From contig DASZZH010000025.1 in the NCBI GenBank assembly GCA_035543335.1, positions 62,001-126,000 of the forward strand: a DNA stretch of 64,000 bases. Reading direction: 5' to 3'. Of the stretch, positions 29,791 through 38,416 are shown in pieces. Every line of letters starts with the position of its first letter. The first letter of the stretch is position 1. Under the pieces are notes generated by a model that saw only the letters and a list, made by a program, of their open reading frames with translations, was not told the origin of the DNA and did no database searches. A program made the translations under genes and the position numbers. This DNA comes from Burkholderiales bacterium (GTDB taxonomy: Bacteria; Pseudomonadota; Gammaproteobacteria; Burkholderiales; JAHFRG01).

Positions 29791-31195
29791 ATTTAACTTT
29801 TGCTTTTTGTCTTTTCGCTTCAAGAGTCGTGCCTGCTGCTTTCTGCTGATTCAAATCTTCGGGTTTACGCTCCACCGCGCAACCCCAGTCCAGTTCCTCG
29901 TCCTGATTGTAACGCTTGCCGAGCTGCCAGGCGATTTGCGCGCGCGCCAGTTCCACGCCCAGATAAAACGCGTGCGCCGGGTCGTTTTGCAAGTCGAGCA
30001 GAGGAAACAGCGCGAAGGGGTCGGCGGCCACCTGCATCCCGTCGCGGTTGTAGATGTGTATACCCTGTTCGCTGATCTGAATGCGGTAGCTCGGGTCCTT
30101 GATGGCGCGGGACAATTCGGCGATTTCCTGCGGCGTGTCGGGAAACGGCTTGCGCGAGTGCAAGGTGAGCAGCGCGGAAGAAAAATCGCGCGGCAGACTC
30201 CCGGCTTCGCGCGCGGCATACAGCATGCGCCGCGCTGCATCGGCTTCGCGCACCGCGCGCCGGGCGTGCGGGCTCACTTCGGTGGTGAGGATGTGGGTGA
30301 TCCGCAATTCGGAAATAACGCCCATCAGCAGCGCGTTGATGCCGGTGGTGTCGGCGTCGGTGAGCTCGGTGAGGTTGCCCACGCCCATCATGATTTCAAT
30401 CTCGGGGTGGCGGCGCCGCAATTCGTGATAGCGCACCAGCGAATCGGTGAAACCGAAATGAATCGGGTCGAGGACCGAATCGGTGATGAAGCGGCGCTTG
30501 CGTTTCATCATGCCTTCCATCGCGCGTTCCAATGAAGCCAAATCTCCGGGCTGTGCCGGAATCAGCACCGGAATGGAAGCGACTTCATCGGCGACCCACA
30601 GCGTGTCTTCCTTGAGGCTCAGCAGATAATCCGCGCCGGCTTTGCCGCCGCGCAATAATTCCTCCGGCTCGACCGAATCGACGCTTACCGCAAAACCCGC
30701 TTTTTTCAGCGCGGCGACCGCTTCTTCAAGGTGGGGAAACGGCGTTTCCGGCAGGCAGCCGAGATCGATGACATCGGCGCCGTCCTTGCGGTAGCGTTCC
30801 GCGCGCTTGAGGATTTGCTCGATGCTTGCCTGCGGCGCGTCAACGATTTCGGCGAAGATTTTCACGTCGTAGCGGCTCAAGTCCTGTTCCCTGCCTTTTT
30901 TTCCGAAAAACTGTGGGAGGTCTTTGAGTTCTTCCGGCCCGCGCGCAACCGGCACGCCGTAGCGTTTTGAAAGCGCGTCGAGATCGCCGCGGCAGCGGCC
31001 CGGCACCATGATGCGGGTCGAGTTGCCGGGGTTGGGCAGGCGCCGCAGAATCAGGTCTGCGGTCATCAATCCGGCGACGCTGATGCCGATATTGAGCACG
31101 TCGTAACCGAACTCGCTCGGATGCATTTCCGCCAGCACCTTGTGCAGGCTTTTTTCGGCAAGCTTGCCGGTAAGAAAAAGAATATGTTCGGGCAT
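29789..31195 (-). CDS. Dihydropteroate synthase-like protein (DUF6513 type)
   Basis: 468 residues from the ATG at 31195. The open frame extends much further upstream, but only through a mobile element. The N-terminal part (MPEHILFLTGKLAEKSLHKV) is the DUF6513 domain. The C-terminal TIM barrel resembles dihydropteroate synthase, with GADVIDLGCLPETPFPH near residue 140 and MMGVGNLTELTDADTTGIN near 270. In archaea a DHPS-like protein joins the pterin to ribofuranosylaminobenzene phosphate in H4MPT synthesis; that role is inferred here. The start lies five bases from the end of element copy 2, whose terminal repeat forms the leader. Confidence 0.85.
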   Translation of the reverse strand: MPEHILFLTGKLAEKSLHKVLAEMHPSEFGYDVLNIGISVAGLMTADLILRRLPNPGNSTRIMVPGRCRGDLDALSKRYGVPVARGPEELKDLPQFFGKKGREQDLSRYDVKIFAEIVDAPQASIEQILKRAERYRKDGADVIDLGCLPETPFPHLEEAVAALKKAGFAVSVDSVEPEELLRGGKAGADYLLSLKEDTLWVADEVASIPVLIPAQPGDLASLERAMEGMMKRKRRFITDSVLDPIHFGFTDSLVRYHELRRRHPEIEIMMGVGNLTELTDADTTGINALLMGVISELRITHILTTEVSPHARRAVREADAARRMLYAAREAGSLPRDFSSALLTLHSRKPFPDTPQEIAELSRAIKDPSYRIQISEQGIHIYNRDGMQVAADPFALFPLLDLQNDPAHAFYLGVELARAQIAWQLGKRYNQDEELDWGCAVERKPEDLNQQKAAGTTLEAKRQKAKVK

Positions 31196-31200
31196 ACGAG

Positions 31201-31569
31201 GGAATCTCTGATTAAGTCCTCCGCGGATTGCGTTGCTGGCAAAATGCGGATGGATGCGAGAGGCGCGACGAAGGTCGTAGCCCGGACTACGACACCGAGG
31301 AGGGCCCGCGCAGCGTCCGCACCTGCGAAGCTGTGCAGTGAAGGCGTGCCAGCGCTCGCCTTCGCGGTCGCACGTGCCGAGGCTCCACGCTCCGGCGAGC
31401 ACGACGCAGACACCGCATTTTACCGCAACCCAGCGGGACGGGGCTTTCCGAGCGGTCTGCTTTGTCGCTCGGCTTGCCAAGGGGGTCTGGCCATTGGCTG
31501 CGCCTCGCTTCGCGCATCCCATCCCGGAAAGCCGCCGTCGCAACCGCGTGGGACTTAATCAGAGGTTCC
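31201..31569. mobile_element. TIR-bounded 369-bp non-coding element, copy 2
   Basis: Inverted ends GGAATCTCTGATTAAGTCC (31201-31219) and the complement of GGAACCTCTGATTAAGTCC (31551-31569), one mismatch. The interior shares AAAATGCGGATGG, GCGACGAAGGTCGTAG, GCAGACACCGCA and GCATCCCATCCCGGAAAGCC with copy 1 at 15901-16301, in the same order, with insertions between. No transposase is encoded. Its left end abuts the start of the DHPS-like gene; its right end lies 32 bases beyond the end of the DmrB-like gene. Confidence 0.8.
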
Positions 31570-31601
31570 ATACTATACTCCAGACTCCAGCGGGCGCGGC
31601 C

Positions 31602-32153
31602 TCAGGTCTCAAGTCCAAGTTTTTGCATGCGCGCATTCACCGCGTCGCGCAATTCCTCGACGCGCGAGACCACGGTGACGTTTTCAAAGCTTTTCAGCTT
31701 TTCCATGTTGTCGAGATCGATTTTGCGCGGGTACAGCGTCACCCATTCCTTCGGCGCTTCGGTGGTGACCATCGGCTCGGTGTCGCAGGCGAAGACGATG
31801 CTGGGAATGCGGCATTTGCCGGCCTGCGCGAAGATATTGGTGACCAGGGTGTCGGAAATGCCCCACACGCATTTGGCCACGGTGTTCGAGGTGGCGGGCG
31901 CAATCACCACGGTGTGATAGTGGCCGTAATAGAACAACCCGACCGGGGCGGCGCTGGCGGTGGTGTCGCGGAACACGCGAAAACGGGCGCGCAGCTCTTT
32001 CAGACTGTGGGCGTACATGTGCACGACTTCGGCGGACGCCTTGGACAAATACAGGTCCACATGCGGCAGTTGCAGCGCGATGTCCAGCGATTCCTTGAGG
32101 TAATGGCCTGAGCCGGTCAGCGCCCAGGCGAGGCGGGGCTTGTGGTCATGCAC
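31602..32153 (-). CDS. dmrB: DmrB-like flavoprotein (dihydromethanopterin reductase type)
   Basis: 183 residues from a GTG start that directly follows the stop of the sigma-54 activator. It belongs to the HFCD flavoprotein family: LAWALTGSGHYLKES (FMN-binding N-terminus), VVIAPATSNTVAKCVWGISDTLVTNIFAQ near residue 85, and PSIVFACDTEP near 120. Archaeal DmrB reduces dihydromethanopterin to H4MPT with FMN as cofactor. Since Methylorubrum uses DmrA for this step, a DmrB-like enzyme here would be the alternative solution. A gap of element DNA separates it from the DHPS-like gene downstream. Confidence 0.78.
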   Translation of the reverse strand: MHDHKPRLAWALTGSGHYLKESLDIALQLPHVDLYLSKASAEVVHMYAHSLKELRARFRVFRDTTASAAPVGLFYYGHYHTVVIAPATSNTVAKCVWGISDTLVTNIFAQAGKCRIPSIVFACDTEPMVTTEAPKEWVTLYPRKIDLDNMEKLKSFENVTVVSRVEELRDAVNARMQKLGLET

Positions 32154-34109
32154 TTAGTGGACTGAATCCTTGTTGGGATCCTTGATGTTCAGCCGCTGCA
32201 TCTTGCGGTACAGGGTGTTGCGGCTGATTTTGAGCTGTCGTGCCACGCTGGTGATGTTCCAGTGATAGTTTTCCAGTTCGCGGACGAGGGCGCCGCGTTC
32301 CGCGGATTCGAGCGGGTTGAGCGCCGCCGCCGCGGCGCCGCCTTCACGCGCGTGCGCGCGGCCGCCGACGATTTCCTGCGGCAGGTCCTTTACGGTGATT
32401 ACGTCGCCTTCGCGCAGCGCCAGCACGGTGCGCAACACGTTTCGCAGCTGGCGGATATTGCCCGGCCACAGGTAGTGTTCCAGTTGGCCCAGCGCCGCAT
32501 CGTCGATTTCCACATTCTGGTCGTCGGGATTTTCGGCGGCGAGGATGTGTTTGATGAGCTCGCACTTGTCGGCGCGCTCCCTGAGCGGCGGCAGTGTCAG
32601 GCACAGGCCGTGCAGGCGGTAATAAAGATCCTGGCGGAATTCACCCTTGACGATTTTGTCGGCAAGATTGCTGTGGGTGGCGGAAATGAGGCGGATATCT
32701 ACTTTAACCGGCACTTCGCCGCCCAAAGGCAGGATTTCGCGTTCTTCCAGCACGCGCAGCAAGCGCGCCTGCAGTTGTATCGGCATGTCGCCGATTTCAT
32801 CGAGGAACAGCGTGCCGCCGTTGGCCTGGAAAATCTTGCCGCGCTGGCCCTCGCGGCTCGCGCCGGTGAACGCGCCCGCCTTGTAGCCGAACAGTTCCGA
32901 TTCAATCAGCGTCTCCGGGATGGACGCGCAATTGATGGCGACAAAAGGCTTATCGGCGCGGTTGCTTGAATAGTGCAGCGCCTTGGCGAACATTTCCTTG
33001 CCGGTGCCGGTTTCACCGTAGAGCAGCACCGCGACGTCGCGGCTGAGGATACGCTTGGCGGCGCTGATATTTTTTTCCAGCAGCGGGTCGCCGAAAGCCA
33101 GTTCATCCAGAAGCGGCACGGTGGTGGCGTTGGAGCGCGCGGACTTGCGCGGCCCGCGCACGGCGGTGGCGACCAATGGCGCAAGGGATTTTGCGCCTTC
33201 CGGCTGCTGTGTCACCGCGAAGAAGCGGCTGCCGTGCCGCGCTTCGAAAATTGGCATCGGGTGGAACGAGTTGCGCGCCGAGAGTTCGACCAGCGAATGC
33301 AAGGAGGTGTTGAATAGTTCGCCGATATCCTTGCCCACTGCATCGCGCGGCGCCTGGTAGCCCAGCTGGAACAATGCGCTGTGGTTCGCCGCCAGTACGC
33401 GGCCTTCGCCGGAGAAGGCAATTGCGCCTTCGCCCAGGGTGCCGACGAATTCGGGACGGCTGTGGAAACGCACGATATAGTCGCGCAAGAAACTCGACAG
33501 GAACGCCCGGTTTTCTATCATCTGCGCCGACATGTTGACCAGCACCAGAGTATGCTGCTGCGCGAGGCGCGACTCGCCGGAGGCATCGAGCACCGCAAGG
33601 AGTTTTCCCGAGTGGTCGAAAATCGGCGCGGCGGAGCAGGTCAACCCGATGTTGCGCGCGAGAAAATGCTCGCGGTGGTGCACAATCAGCGGCTTTTTCT
33701 CGAGCAGGCAGGTGCCCATGCCGTTGGTGCCCTGGTATTGCTCGCTCCAAACCGCGCCCAGCATCAGCCCGGTTTTCGATGCGGTGTGAGTGAACTCCGG
33801 ATCGCCGAAGTAGTTCAAAAGCACGCCGTCAACATCGGTAAGCATGATGGCGTAACCGGAACCGGCGAGCTGCTGATAGAGGTTGGCCATTTCGATTTTG
33901 GCGATGGAGAGCACGTCAGCCATGCGTTGCTGGCGTTCAATCAGTTCGGCTCTATCCACGACCACGGGATTCTGGGTGCTGGCGGGATCAAGGCGGTAAT
34001 CGTCAATGCAGCGCCGCCACGAGCGGGTGATGCGCTCGTCGTCAATCTTCACTGCGCCCTTGAGCACGGAGTGGATGAATTTGGCGTGGGTGGTTACGAG
34101 GTCCGACAT
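32154..34109 (-). CDS. Sigma-54-dependent activator, AcoR type
   Basis: 651 residues with an N-terminal GAF-type sensor part (residues ~60-220) and a PAS-like middle. An AAA+ domain has Walker A GETGTGKE near 365 and the sigma-54 contact loop GAFTGA near 440. A Fis-type helix-turn-helix at the C-terminus has VARQLKISRNTLYRKM. It would drive transcription from sigma-54 promoters in response to a small ligand. It is the first gene of the leftward cofactor cluster (dmrB follows with no gap) and is divergent from a gene preceded by a sigma-54-like promoter at 34241. Control of C1 genes is likely; the signal is unknown. Confidence 0.93.
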   Translation of the reverse strand: MSDLVTTHAKFIHSVLKGAVKIDDERITRSWRRCIDDYRLDPASTQNPVVVDRAELIERQQRMADVLSIAKIEMANLYQQLAGSGYAIMLTDVDGVLLNYFGDPEFTHTASKTGLMLGAVWSEQYQGTNGMGTCLLEKKPLIVHHREHFLARNIGLTCSAAPIFDHSGKLLAVLDASGESRLAQQHTLVLVNMSAQMIENRAFLSSFLRDYIVRFHSRPEFVGTLGEGAIAFSGEGRVLAANHSALFQLGYQAPRDAVGKDIGELFNTSLHSLVELSARNSFHPMPIFEARHGSRFFAVTQQPEGAKSLAPLVATAVRGPRKSARSNATTVPLLDELAFGDPLLEKNISAAKRILSRDVAVLLYGETGTGKEMFAKALHYSSNRADKPFVAINCASIPETLIESELFGYKAGAFTGASREGQRGKIFQANGGTLFLDEIGDMPIQLQARLLRVLEEREILPLGGEVPVKVDIRLISATHSNLADKIVKGEFRQDLYYRLHGLCLTLPPLRERADKCELIKHILAAENPDDQNVEIDDAALGQLEHYLWPGNIRQLRNVLRTVLALREGDVITVKDLPQEIVGGRAHAREGGAAAAALNPLESAERGALVRELENYHWNITSVARQLKISRNTLYRKMQRLNIKDPNKDSVH

Positions 34110-34160
34110 GCCGGCTTCCGCCTTTAGTTTAAGGATTTACGCCGCTCCCCAAGGCGCTTC

Positions 34161-34185
34161 AACCCCGCGATGCGGTGGGGTTTTT
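34161..34185 (+). terminator. Hairpin with T-run in the activator upstream region
   Basis: AACCCCGCGATGCGGTGGGGTTTTTA forms a GC stem followed by five T on the plus strand, the form of a rho-independent terminator. No plus-strand gene ends just before it, so it may stop antisense or divergent transcripts, or be a regulatory hairpin in the activator leader region. Confidence 0.4.
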
Positions 34186-34240
34186 AGCTTAAACGCAGCG
34201 AGTATGTGTATTATAGTGCTTAACGCTGGAAGTATAAATA

Positions 34241-34255
34241 TGACACGCAACTTGC
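34241..34255 (+). promoter_or_regulatory. Candidate sigma-54 promoter
   Basis: TGACACGCAACTTGC matches the -24/-12 pattern TGGCACG-N4-TTGC with one change (A for the second G of the -24 GG) and the correct spacing. It stands 45 bases before the ATG at 34300, and the divergent neighbour encodes a sigma-54 activator. Confidence 0.55.
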
Positions 34256-34299
34256 GATTTTGCAAAAGTTTTTTGTTGTTTTAGTCAAGGAGTTTGCAG

Positions 34300-34632
34300 A
34301 TGCGGAAATACCTGGTGTTAGGCCTGATGCTGTTGTCGGGCTCGACGTGGGCCCATGAATATCCCGCGAGCGAGGTGGCGATGTTCGTGCTCCAGTGCAT
34401 GCAGAAGCACCCCGGCAAGTTCGAGTACCTTTACAAGTGCTCGTGCGTCATGGACACCTTCACCAAGCAACTGAAATACGATGACTATGTCGAGCTGTCC
34501 ACCGCCTCACGCGGCCAGAGCACCACGGGTGAGGCCGGCGGCGTCTTCCGCGATCCTCCCGAGATCAAGGAAATGGCCAAGCGCTACAACACTATGAAAG
34601 CCCAGGCCGAAAAAGAATGCCTGATTCAGTGA
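34300..34632 (+). CDS. Small exported protein of the methanol-oxidation locus
   Basis: 110 residues from the ATG at 34300, chosen because AAGGAG lies seven bases upstream (a TTG two codons earlier is possible). A signal peptide (RKYLVLGLMLLSGSTWA) is followed by a short mature protein with cysteines in LQCMQKH, YKCSCVMD and KECLIQ, suggesting disulfides. No named family is recognised. It overlaps the DUF2380-type gene by 16 bases, so they form a unit. The unit sits behind a sigma-54-like promoter, opposite the AcoR-type activator, near the quinoprotein relay genes. Confidence 0.72.
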   Translation: MRKYLVLGLMLLSGSTWAHEYPASEVAMFVLQCMQKHPGKFEYLYKCSCVMDTFTKQLKYDDYVELSTASRGQSTTGEAGGVFRDPPEIKEMAKRYNTMKAQAEKECLIQ

Positions 34633-35147
34633 CGCGGTGGCTCGCCGCCGCATTGCTTTGTGCATTCAGCGCGCCCTGCGTCGCGACCCAGCAGCTTGCC
34701 AGCCTTGCCGTGCTGGATTTCGAGCTGATTGACGACACCCTGGATAAAAATCCCGAAACGCTTGCCGCCCAGCAAAAACGGCTGGCGCTCGTCAGCGAAC
34801 AGCTGCGCAAAGAGTTTAACCAGGCGGGACTTTATCGCGTACTCGACAACACCCCCGCAGCGGATTTCGTCGCGCAGCTCAAAGCCAGCCAGGAGCTCCA
34901 CTCTTGCAACGGCTGCGAGCTCGACATCGGCAAAAAACTCGGCGCCGATTTCGTGCTTACCGCCTGGGTGCAGAAAGTCAGCAACCTCATTCTCAACCTC
35001 AACATCGAAATTAAGAACGTCGCTACCGGACAGAAGGTCCTGAATAAATCAGTGGATATCCGCGGCAACACCGACCAATCGTGGTCGCGTGGCATCAGCT
35101 ATATGGTGCGCGACATGGTGGAGAAAAAGCAGGGCGGGAGCAAGTAA
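34617..35147 (+). CDS. DUF2380/DUF3280-family exported protein
   Basis: 176 residues with a signal peptide (residues 1-23, ending APCVAT). The domain opens LASLAVLDFELIDDTLD and continues LGADFVLTAWVQKVSNLILNLNIEIKNVATGQ, typical of DUF2380/DUF3280 proteins. These occur beside PQQ-dependent alcohol dehydrogenase genes in methylotrophs; the function is not known. The start overlaps the previous gene's end. It converges with the SoxYZ-like gene with a two-base gap. Confidence 0.83.
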   Translation: MPDSVTRWLAAALLCAFSAPCVATQQLASLAVLDFELIDDTLDKNPETLAAQQKRLALVSEQLRKEFNQAGLYRVLDNTPAADFVAQLKASQELHSCNGCELDIGKKLGADFVLTAWVQKVSNLILNLNIEIKNVATGQKVLNKSVDIRGNTDQSWSRGISYMVRDMVEKKQGGSK

Positions 35148-35149
35148 GC

Positions 35150-36004
35150 TTAACTGCCTGAGGCAGTCACGCCGGGTTTGACATCGATGTGGCTGTTGAA
35201 TTGCAGTTCATTTGAGTCGATGACTTGCGCCTTGAGTTCGCCGGTACCGTGCGGCGTGAAGTAGAAGCGGAAATTGGGATTTTCGCTGATTGAGAAGTTC
35301 ACTTCGGCGGACAGCACCAGCTTGTCGTTGTAGGTCACGTCGATTTTTTTCACGTAACGCGGCGGGATGTACAAGCGCGTCAATTGATCCAGCTGCAGCC
35401 CTGAATTGTTTGGGTGGCTGATCATGAGCTGCACGAGATTCGGCTGGTTGAGCGCGATGTCATTGTCCAGGCGGAATTTCATCTTGCCCAATCTTGCCAG
35501 CGCCGCCTCCTGATCCTTGCCAGCCGGCGCCGAGCAACCGCCGGACGCCCTGATGTAGCGCGTCGTCATGTAGAGTTTGCCATCGCTGGTTTCCGCGATG
35601 GCGCGCACGTGGGAGTATTCCTCGATGCGCACCCGTGTATCAATGTCGGCGCGGCCGCTGTCGGGCGTGAAATTAAACACCGCGGCAATCGGCGAGGGGT
35701 TTTTATCAATGATGAGGTAAATGCGCTGCACGAATTTGTCCGCGCCTTGCGCAATTTGCAACTTGATGGAAATCGGCACGGTGGCGGCGTCTTCCGCGCG
35801 CACCGGCGTCTCAAGCGCGATGACCGATTCGGCGTTGCTTTCGAACGGCCGGTTTTCAAACAGCGAATTTTTAACCTTCTGCCAGATTTGCGACTGCGCC
35901 GGATCCGGATCGGGGTCGGCGGCGAGTACCAGTGTCGCAAAGCACGCCGCGGTAACCGCCAGCGCCAACCGCGGCCACCCCATATAAGAAAGAGCAAATT
36001 TCAT
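35150..36004 (-). CDS. Quinoprotein dehydrogenase-associated SoxYZ-like carrier
   Basis: 284 residues from ATG at 36004, with a signal peptide (MKFALSYMGWPRLALAVTAA). The protein is a fusion of SoxY-like and SoxZ-like domains. The SoxY part ends in SGGCSAP near residue 165 with the carrier-type cysteine in a glycine context, and the SoxZ-like part runs from ~200 to the end (HPNNSGLQL ... FYFTPHGTGELKAQVID). Such fusions accompany PQQ dehydrogenases rather than thiosulfate oxidation and are thought to form a relay with a zinc hydrolase, which is the next gene upstream here. Confidence 0.88.
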   Translation of the reverse strand: MKFALSYMGWPRLALAVTAACFATLVLAADPDPDPAQSQIWQKVKNSLFENRPFESNAESVIALETPVRAEDAATVPISIKLQIAQGADKFVQRIYLIIDKNPSPIAAVFNFTPDSGRADIDTRVRIEEYSHVRAIAETSDGKLYMTTRYIRASGGCSAPAGKDQEAALARLGKMKFRLDNDIALNQPNLVQLMISHPNNSGLQLDQLTRLYIPPRYVKKIDVTYNDKLVLSAEVNFSISENPNFRFYFTPHGTGELKAQVIDSNELQFNSHIDVKPGVTASGS

Positions 36005-36066
36005 GTTGTGCTCCTCAAGCCGCATTAGAGCCATTATAGACCTTGCCCGGTCCTCAGGTTAAGACC

Positions 36067-37008
36067 TCAGTCTTCCCACTCCAGTTCGGCGTAAGCCGCG
36101 GTGACATTGCGCCGGTGGAAAGCGTCAAACAACAACCACTGACCGCGTGCCGACAAGCCCACCGTGTCCACCGCCTGCTGCAAGGTGCGCCTTTGCTTGA
36201 TCGCCTCGCGCACCTCGAGCAGCAAAAGGTTGAGATAATCGGATTCGGGCTGCAATGCCTGCGGCCACGCGGCATCCACCGTGCCGTGGCCGGGCACGAC
36301 GTGGCGCGGCTGCATCTGGCGCAATTCCTTGAGTGTCTCCAGCCAGCCTTTCAGGCTGCCGTCCACCGCCGGGAGATGGCCGAGAAACAGCAGGTCCGCA
36401 AGCCACAGCGTTTGTGTCTCGTCGTCGAACACGGTGAGGTCATTGTCGGTATGGGAAGTGCGCCAGGACTTGAGCTTGAGCGTGCGGCCGCCAAGATCAA
36501 GGTCGAGCACATCCTTGACCGTAAGCGTGGGCAGGATGATTTCAGTGCCCGCCGTCATCGTGCCCACGTCGCGTTTCAGCGCATTCAAATAATTGCTCTC
36601 GCGCGCCGCCATGGCCTGCGGCAATTTCTCGTGGCCGACAAAAGTCGGAGAGTCCGGCTTGAAAGCGGCATTGCCGAAAATATGATCGGGATGCACGTGG
36701 GTGTTAATCACATAGCAAACCGGCACACGGGTTGTGTTTTTAATCGCTTGGCGCAGGCGCCGGCCCACCACGATGCTGCCGCCGGTGTCGATCACCGCCA
36801 CGCATCGGCTTCCCACGATAAAGCCAATGTTGGCGATGTCGCCGAGGTTTTGCGGCGAGCTTTCCTCCTGCGCGCCGCTGTGCACGTAAACACCCGGCGC
36901 AATTTCGGCCATGCTTAGGGCTGGCGTATCAGCGGCGAACACCGCGTTAACCGCAAGCAGCGAGCAGACGGCAATCAGGTGTTTAACGTCGAACCGGAAA
37001 GTGCGCAT
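36067..37008 (-). CDS. Quinoprotein relay system zinc metallohydrolase (MBL fold)
   Basis: About 313 residues from the ATG at 37008; starts at 37035 or 37032 would lengthen the signal-peptide n-region. The exported metallo-beta-lactamase fold has the metal motif THVHPDH near residue 105. DLLFLGHLPAVDGS comes near 215 and a final metal His in VVPGHGTVD. It resembles SoxH and the TIGR04558/04559-type hydrolases that co-occur with SoxYZ-like carriers and PQQ dehydrogenases. It lies upstream of the SoxYZ-like gene on the same strand, and is divergent from ndh across 73 bases. Confidence 0.87.
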   Translation of the reverse strand: MRTFRFDVKHLIAVCSLLAVNAVFAADTPALSMAEIAPGVYVHSGAQEESSPQNLGDIANIGFIVGSRCVAVIDTGGSIVVGRRLRQAIKNTTRVPVCYVINTHVHPDHIFGNAAFKPDSPTFVGHEKLPQAMAARESNYLNALKRDVGTMTAGTEIILPTLTVKDVLDLDLGGRTLKLKSWRTSHTDNDLTVFDDETQTLWLADLLFLGHLPAVDGSLKGWLETLKELRQMQPRHVVPGHGTVDAAWPQALQPESDYLNLLLLEVREAIKQRRTLQQAVDTVGLSARGQWLLFDAFHRRNVTAAYAELEWED

Positions 37009-37081
37009 GCCGGCAAGCGAAGGAACGGGCATCATTTCTGATACTATTACACAGACAGCAACTTGCGGAAAAACATTTTGC

Positions 37082-38410
37082 ATGAGCGCGAATAATTTTC
37101 CCTTCTTGCACCAAATCGTGATTGTCGGCGGCGGCGCGGGCGGGCTGGAGCTGGCTACGCGGCTGGGGGACACGCTGGGCAAGAAGCGCCTGGCGCAGAT
37201 CACGCTCATCGACAAAACGCGCACGCATTTGTGGAAACCGCTGCTGCACGAAGTCGCGGCGGGCAGCATGGACTTAGACACCCACTCGCTCGAGTATCTG
37301 GCGCAGGCGCACTGGCATCATTTCCGCTTTCGTCTTGGCAGCATGGACGGGCTGGACCGCGCCGCGCGCCAGGTTTACGTTGCGCCGGCTTTCGATGAAC
37401 AAGGCAATGAGCTGATTCCGCGGGGCGTGATTGGCTACGACACGCTGGTCATTTGCGTGGGCAGCACCACCAACGACTACGGCACGTCGGGCGTGGCCGA
37501 GCATGCGATTGCACTCGACACGGCGGAAGAAGCGGAGCGCTTCCGCCAGCGGCTCATCAACGCCTGCACCCGCGCCAACGCGCAAGCCGAGCCCTTGCGC
37601 CCCGAGCAACTGCACGTCGCCATCGTTGGCGGCGGCGCCACCGGCGTGGAACTCGCCGCGCAATTGCACAACACCACGCGGCAGCTCATCATCTACGGGC
37701 TCGACCAGATCAATCCGGAAAAAGATGTCAAGCTCAACATCATCGAAGCCGCGGAGCGAATTCTACCGGCCTTGCCTGAGCGCTTGACGGGCGCCGTGGA
37801 AAAGCAGCTCAAGCGGCTCGGCGTGCAGATTTACACCGACGAGCGGGTGACCCAGGTCACGGCCAACAGCGTGCAAACGCAAAGCGGCAGAATGATTCCG
37901 GCGGAACTCATCGTCTGGGCGGCAGGCATCAAGGCGCCGGATTTCCTGCGCGAGCTCGACGGGCTGGAAACCAATCCCATGAATCAATTGATGGTGCGGC
38001 CCACGCTGCAAACCACGCGCGACGAAAATATTTTTGCCTTCGGCGATTGCGCCTCGTGCCCATGGCCGGGAAAAAACACCAGCGTGCCGCCGCGCGCGCA
38101 GGCCGCGCACCAACAAGCCTCGTTTCTGGTGAAAGCCATCAAGTCTCGATTGTGCGGACGCAGCTTGCCCGCCTACCATTACCGCGATTTCGGTTCGCTG
38201 ATATCGCTGGGCGAATACAGCACCGTCGGCAATTTGATGGGCTGGATCACCGGCGGCAGCCTCTTTCTGGAAGGCTATTTCGCGCGGCTGATGTATCTCT
38301 CGCTCTACAAAATGCATCTTTACGCGCTGCACGGCTTCGTCAAGGTGTTTTTCGACACGCTGGCACGGCTGATGACGCGCCGTACCGAGCCGCCGGTGAA
38401 GCTGCATTAG
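37082..38410 (+). CDS. ndh: Type II NADH dehydrogenase
   Basis: 442 residues from the ATG at 37082; the upstream open frame is antisense to the hydrolase gene. It is a two-dinucleotide-binding flavoprotein: FAD motif IVIVGGGAGGLELA near residue 15, NADH motif VAIVGGGATGVELA near 183, and the FAD-binding DENIFAFGDCASC near 320. A C-terminal amphipathic and aromatic part (LFLEGYFARLMYLSLYKMH) would dock it to the inner membrane. It passes electrons from NADH to quinone without pumping protons. It could dispose of NADH made by MtdB. It converges with the pentapeptide gene. Confidence 0.93.
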   Translation: MSANNFPFLHQIVIVGGGAGGLELATRLGDTLGKKRLAQITLIDKTRTHLWKPLLHEVAAGSMDLDTHSLEYLAQAHWHHFRFRLGSMDGLDRAARQVYVAPAFDEQGNELIPRGVIGYDTLVICVGSTTNDYGTSGVAEHAIALDTAEEAERFRQRLINACTRANAQAEPLRPEQLHVAIVGGGATGVELAAQLHNTTRQLIIYGLDQINPEKDVKLNIIEAAERILPALPERLTGAVEKQLKRLGVQIYTDERVTQVTANSVQTQSGRMIPAELIVWAAGIKAPDFLRELDGLETNPMNQLMVRPTLQTTRDENIFAFGDCASCPWPGKNTSVPPRAQAAHQQASFLVKAIKSRLCGRSLPAYHYRDFGSLISLGEYSTVGNLMGWITGGSLFLEGYFARLMYLSLYKMHLYALHGFVKVFFDTLARLMTRRTEPPVKLH

Positions 38411-38416
38411 AGCCTC

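Noticed and set aside
31196-31543. N-terminal extension of the DHPS-like protein by about 116 codons
   Set aside because: The extension is a translation of the TIR element copy 2; the domain starts at the ATG at 31195.
36911-37081. Longer start for the NADH dehydrogenase
   Set aside because: The added part is antisense to the metallohydrolase and lacks similarity; the FAD motif sits normally after the ATG at 37082.
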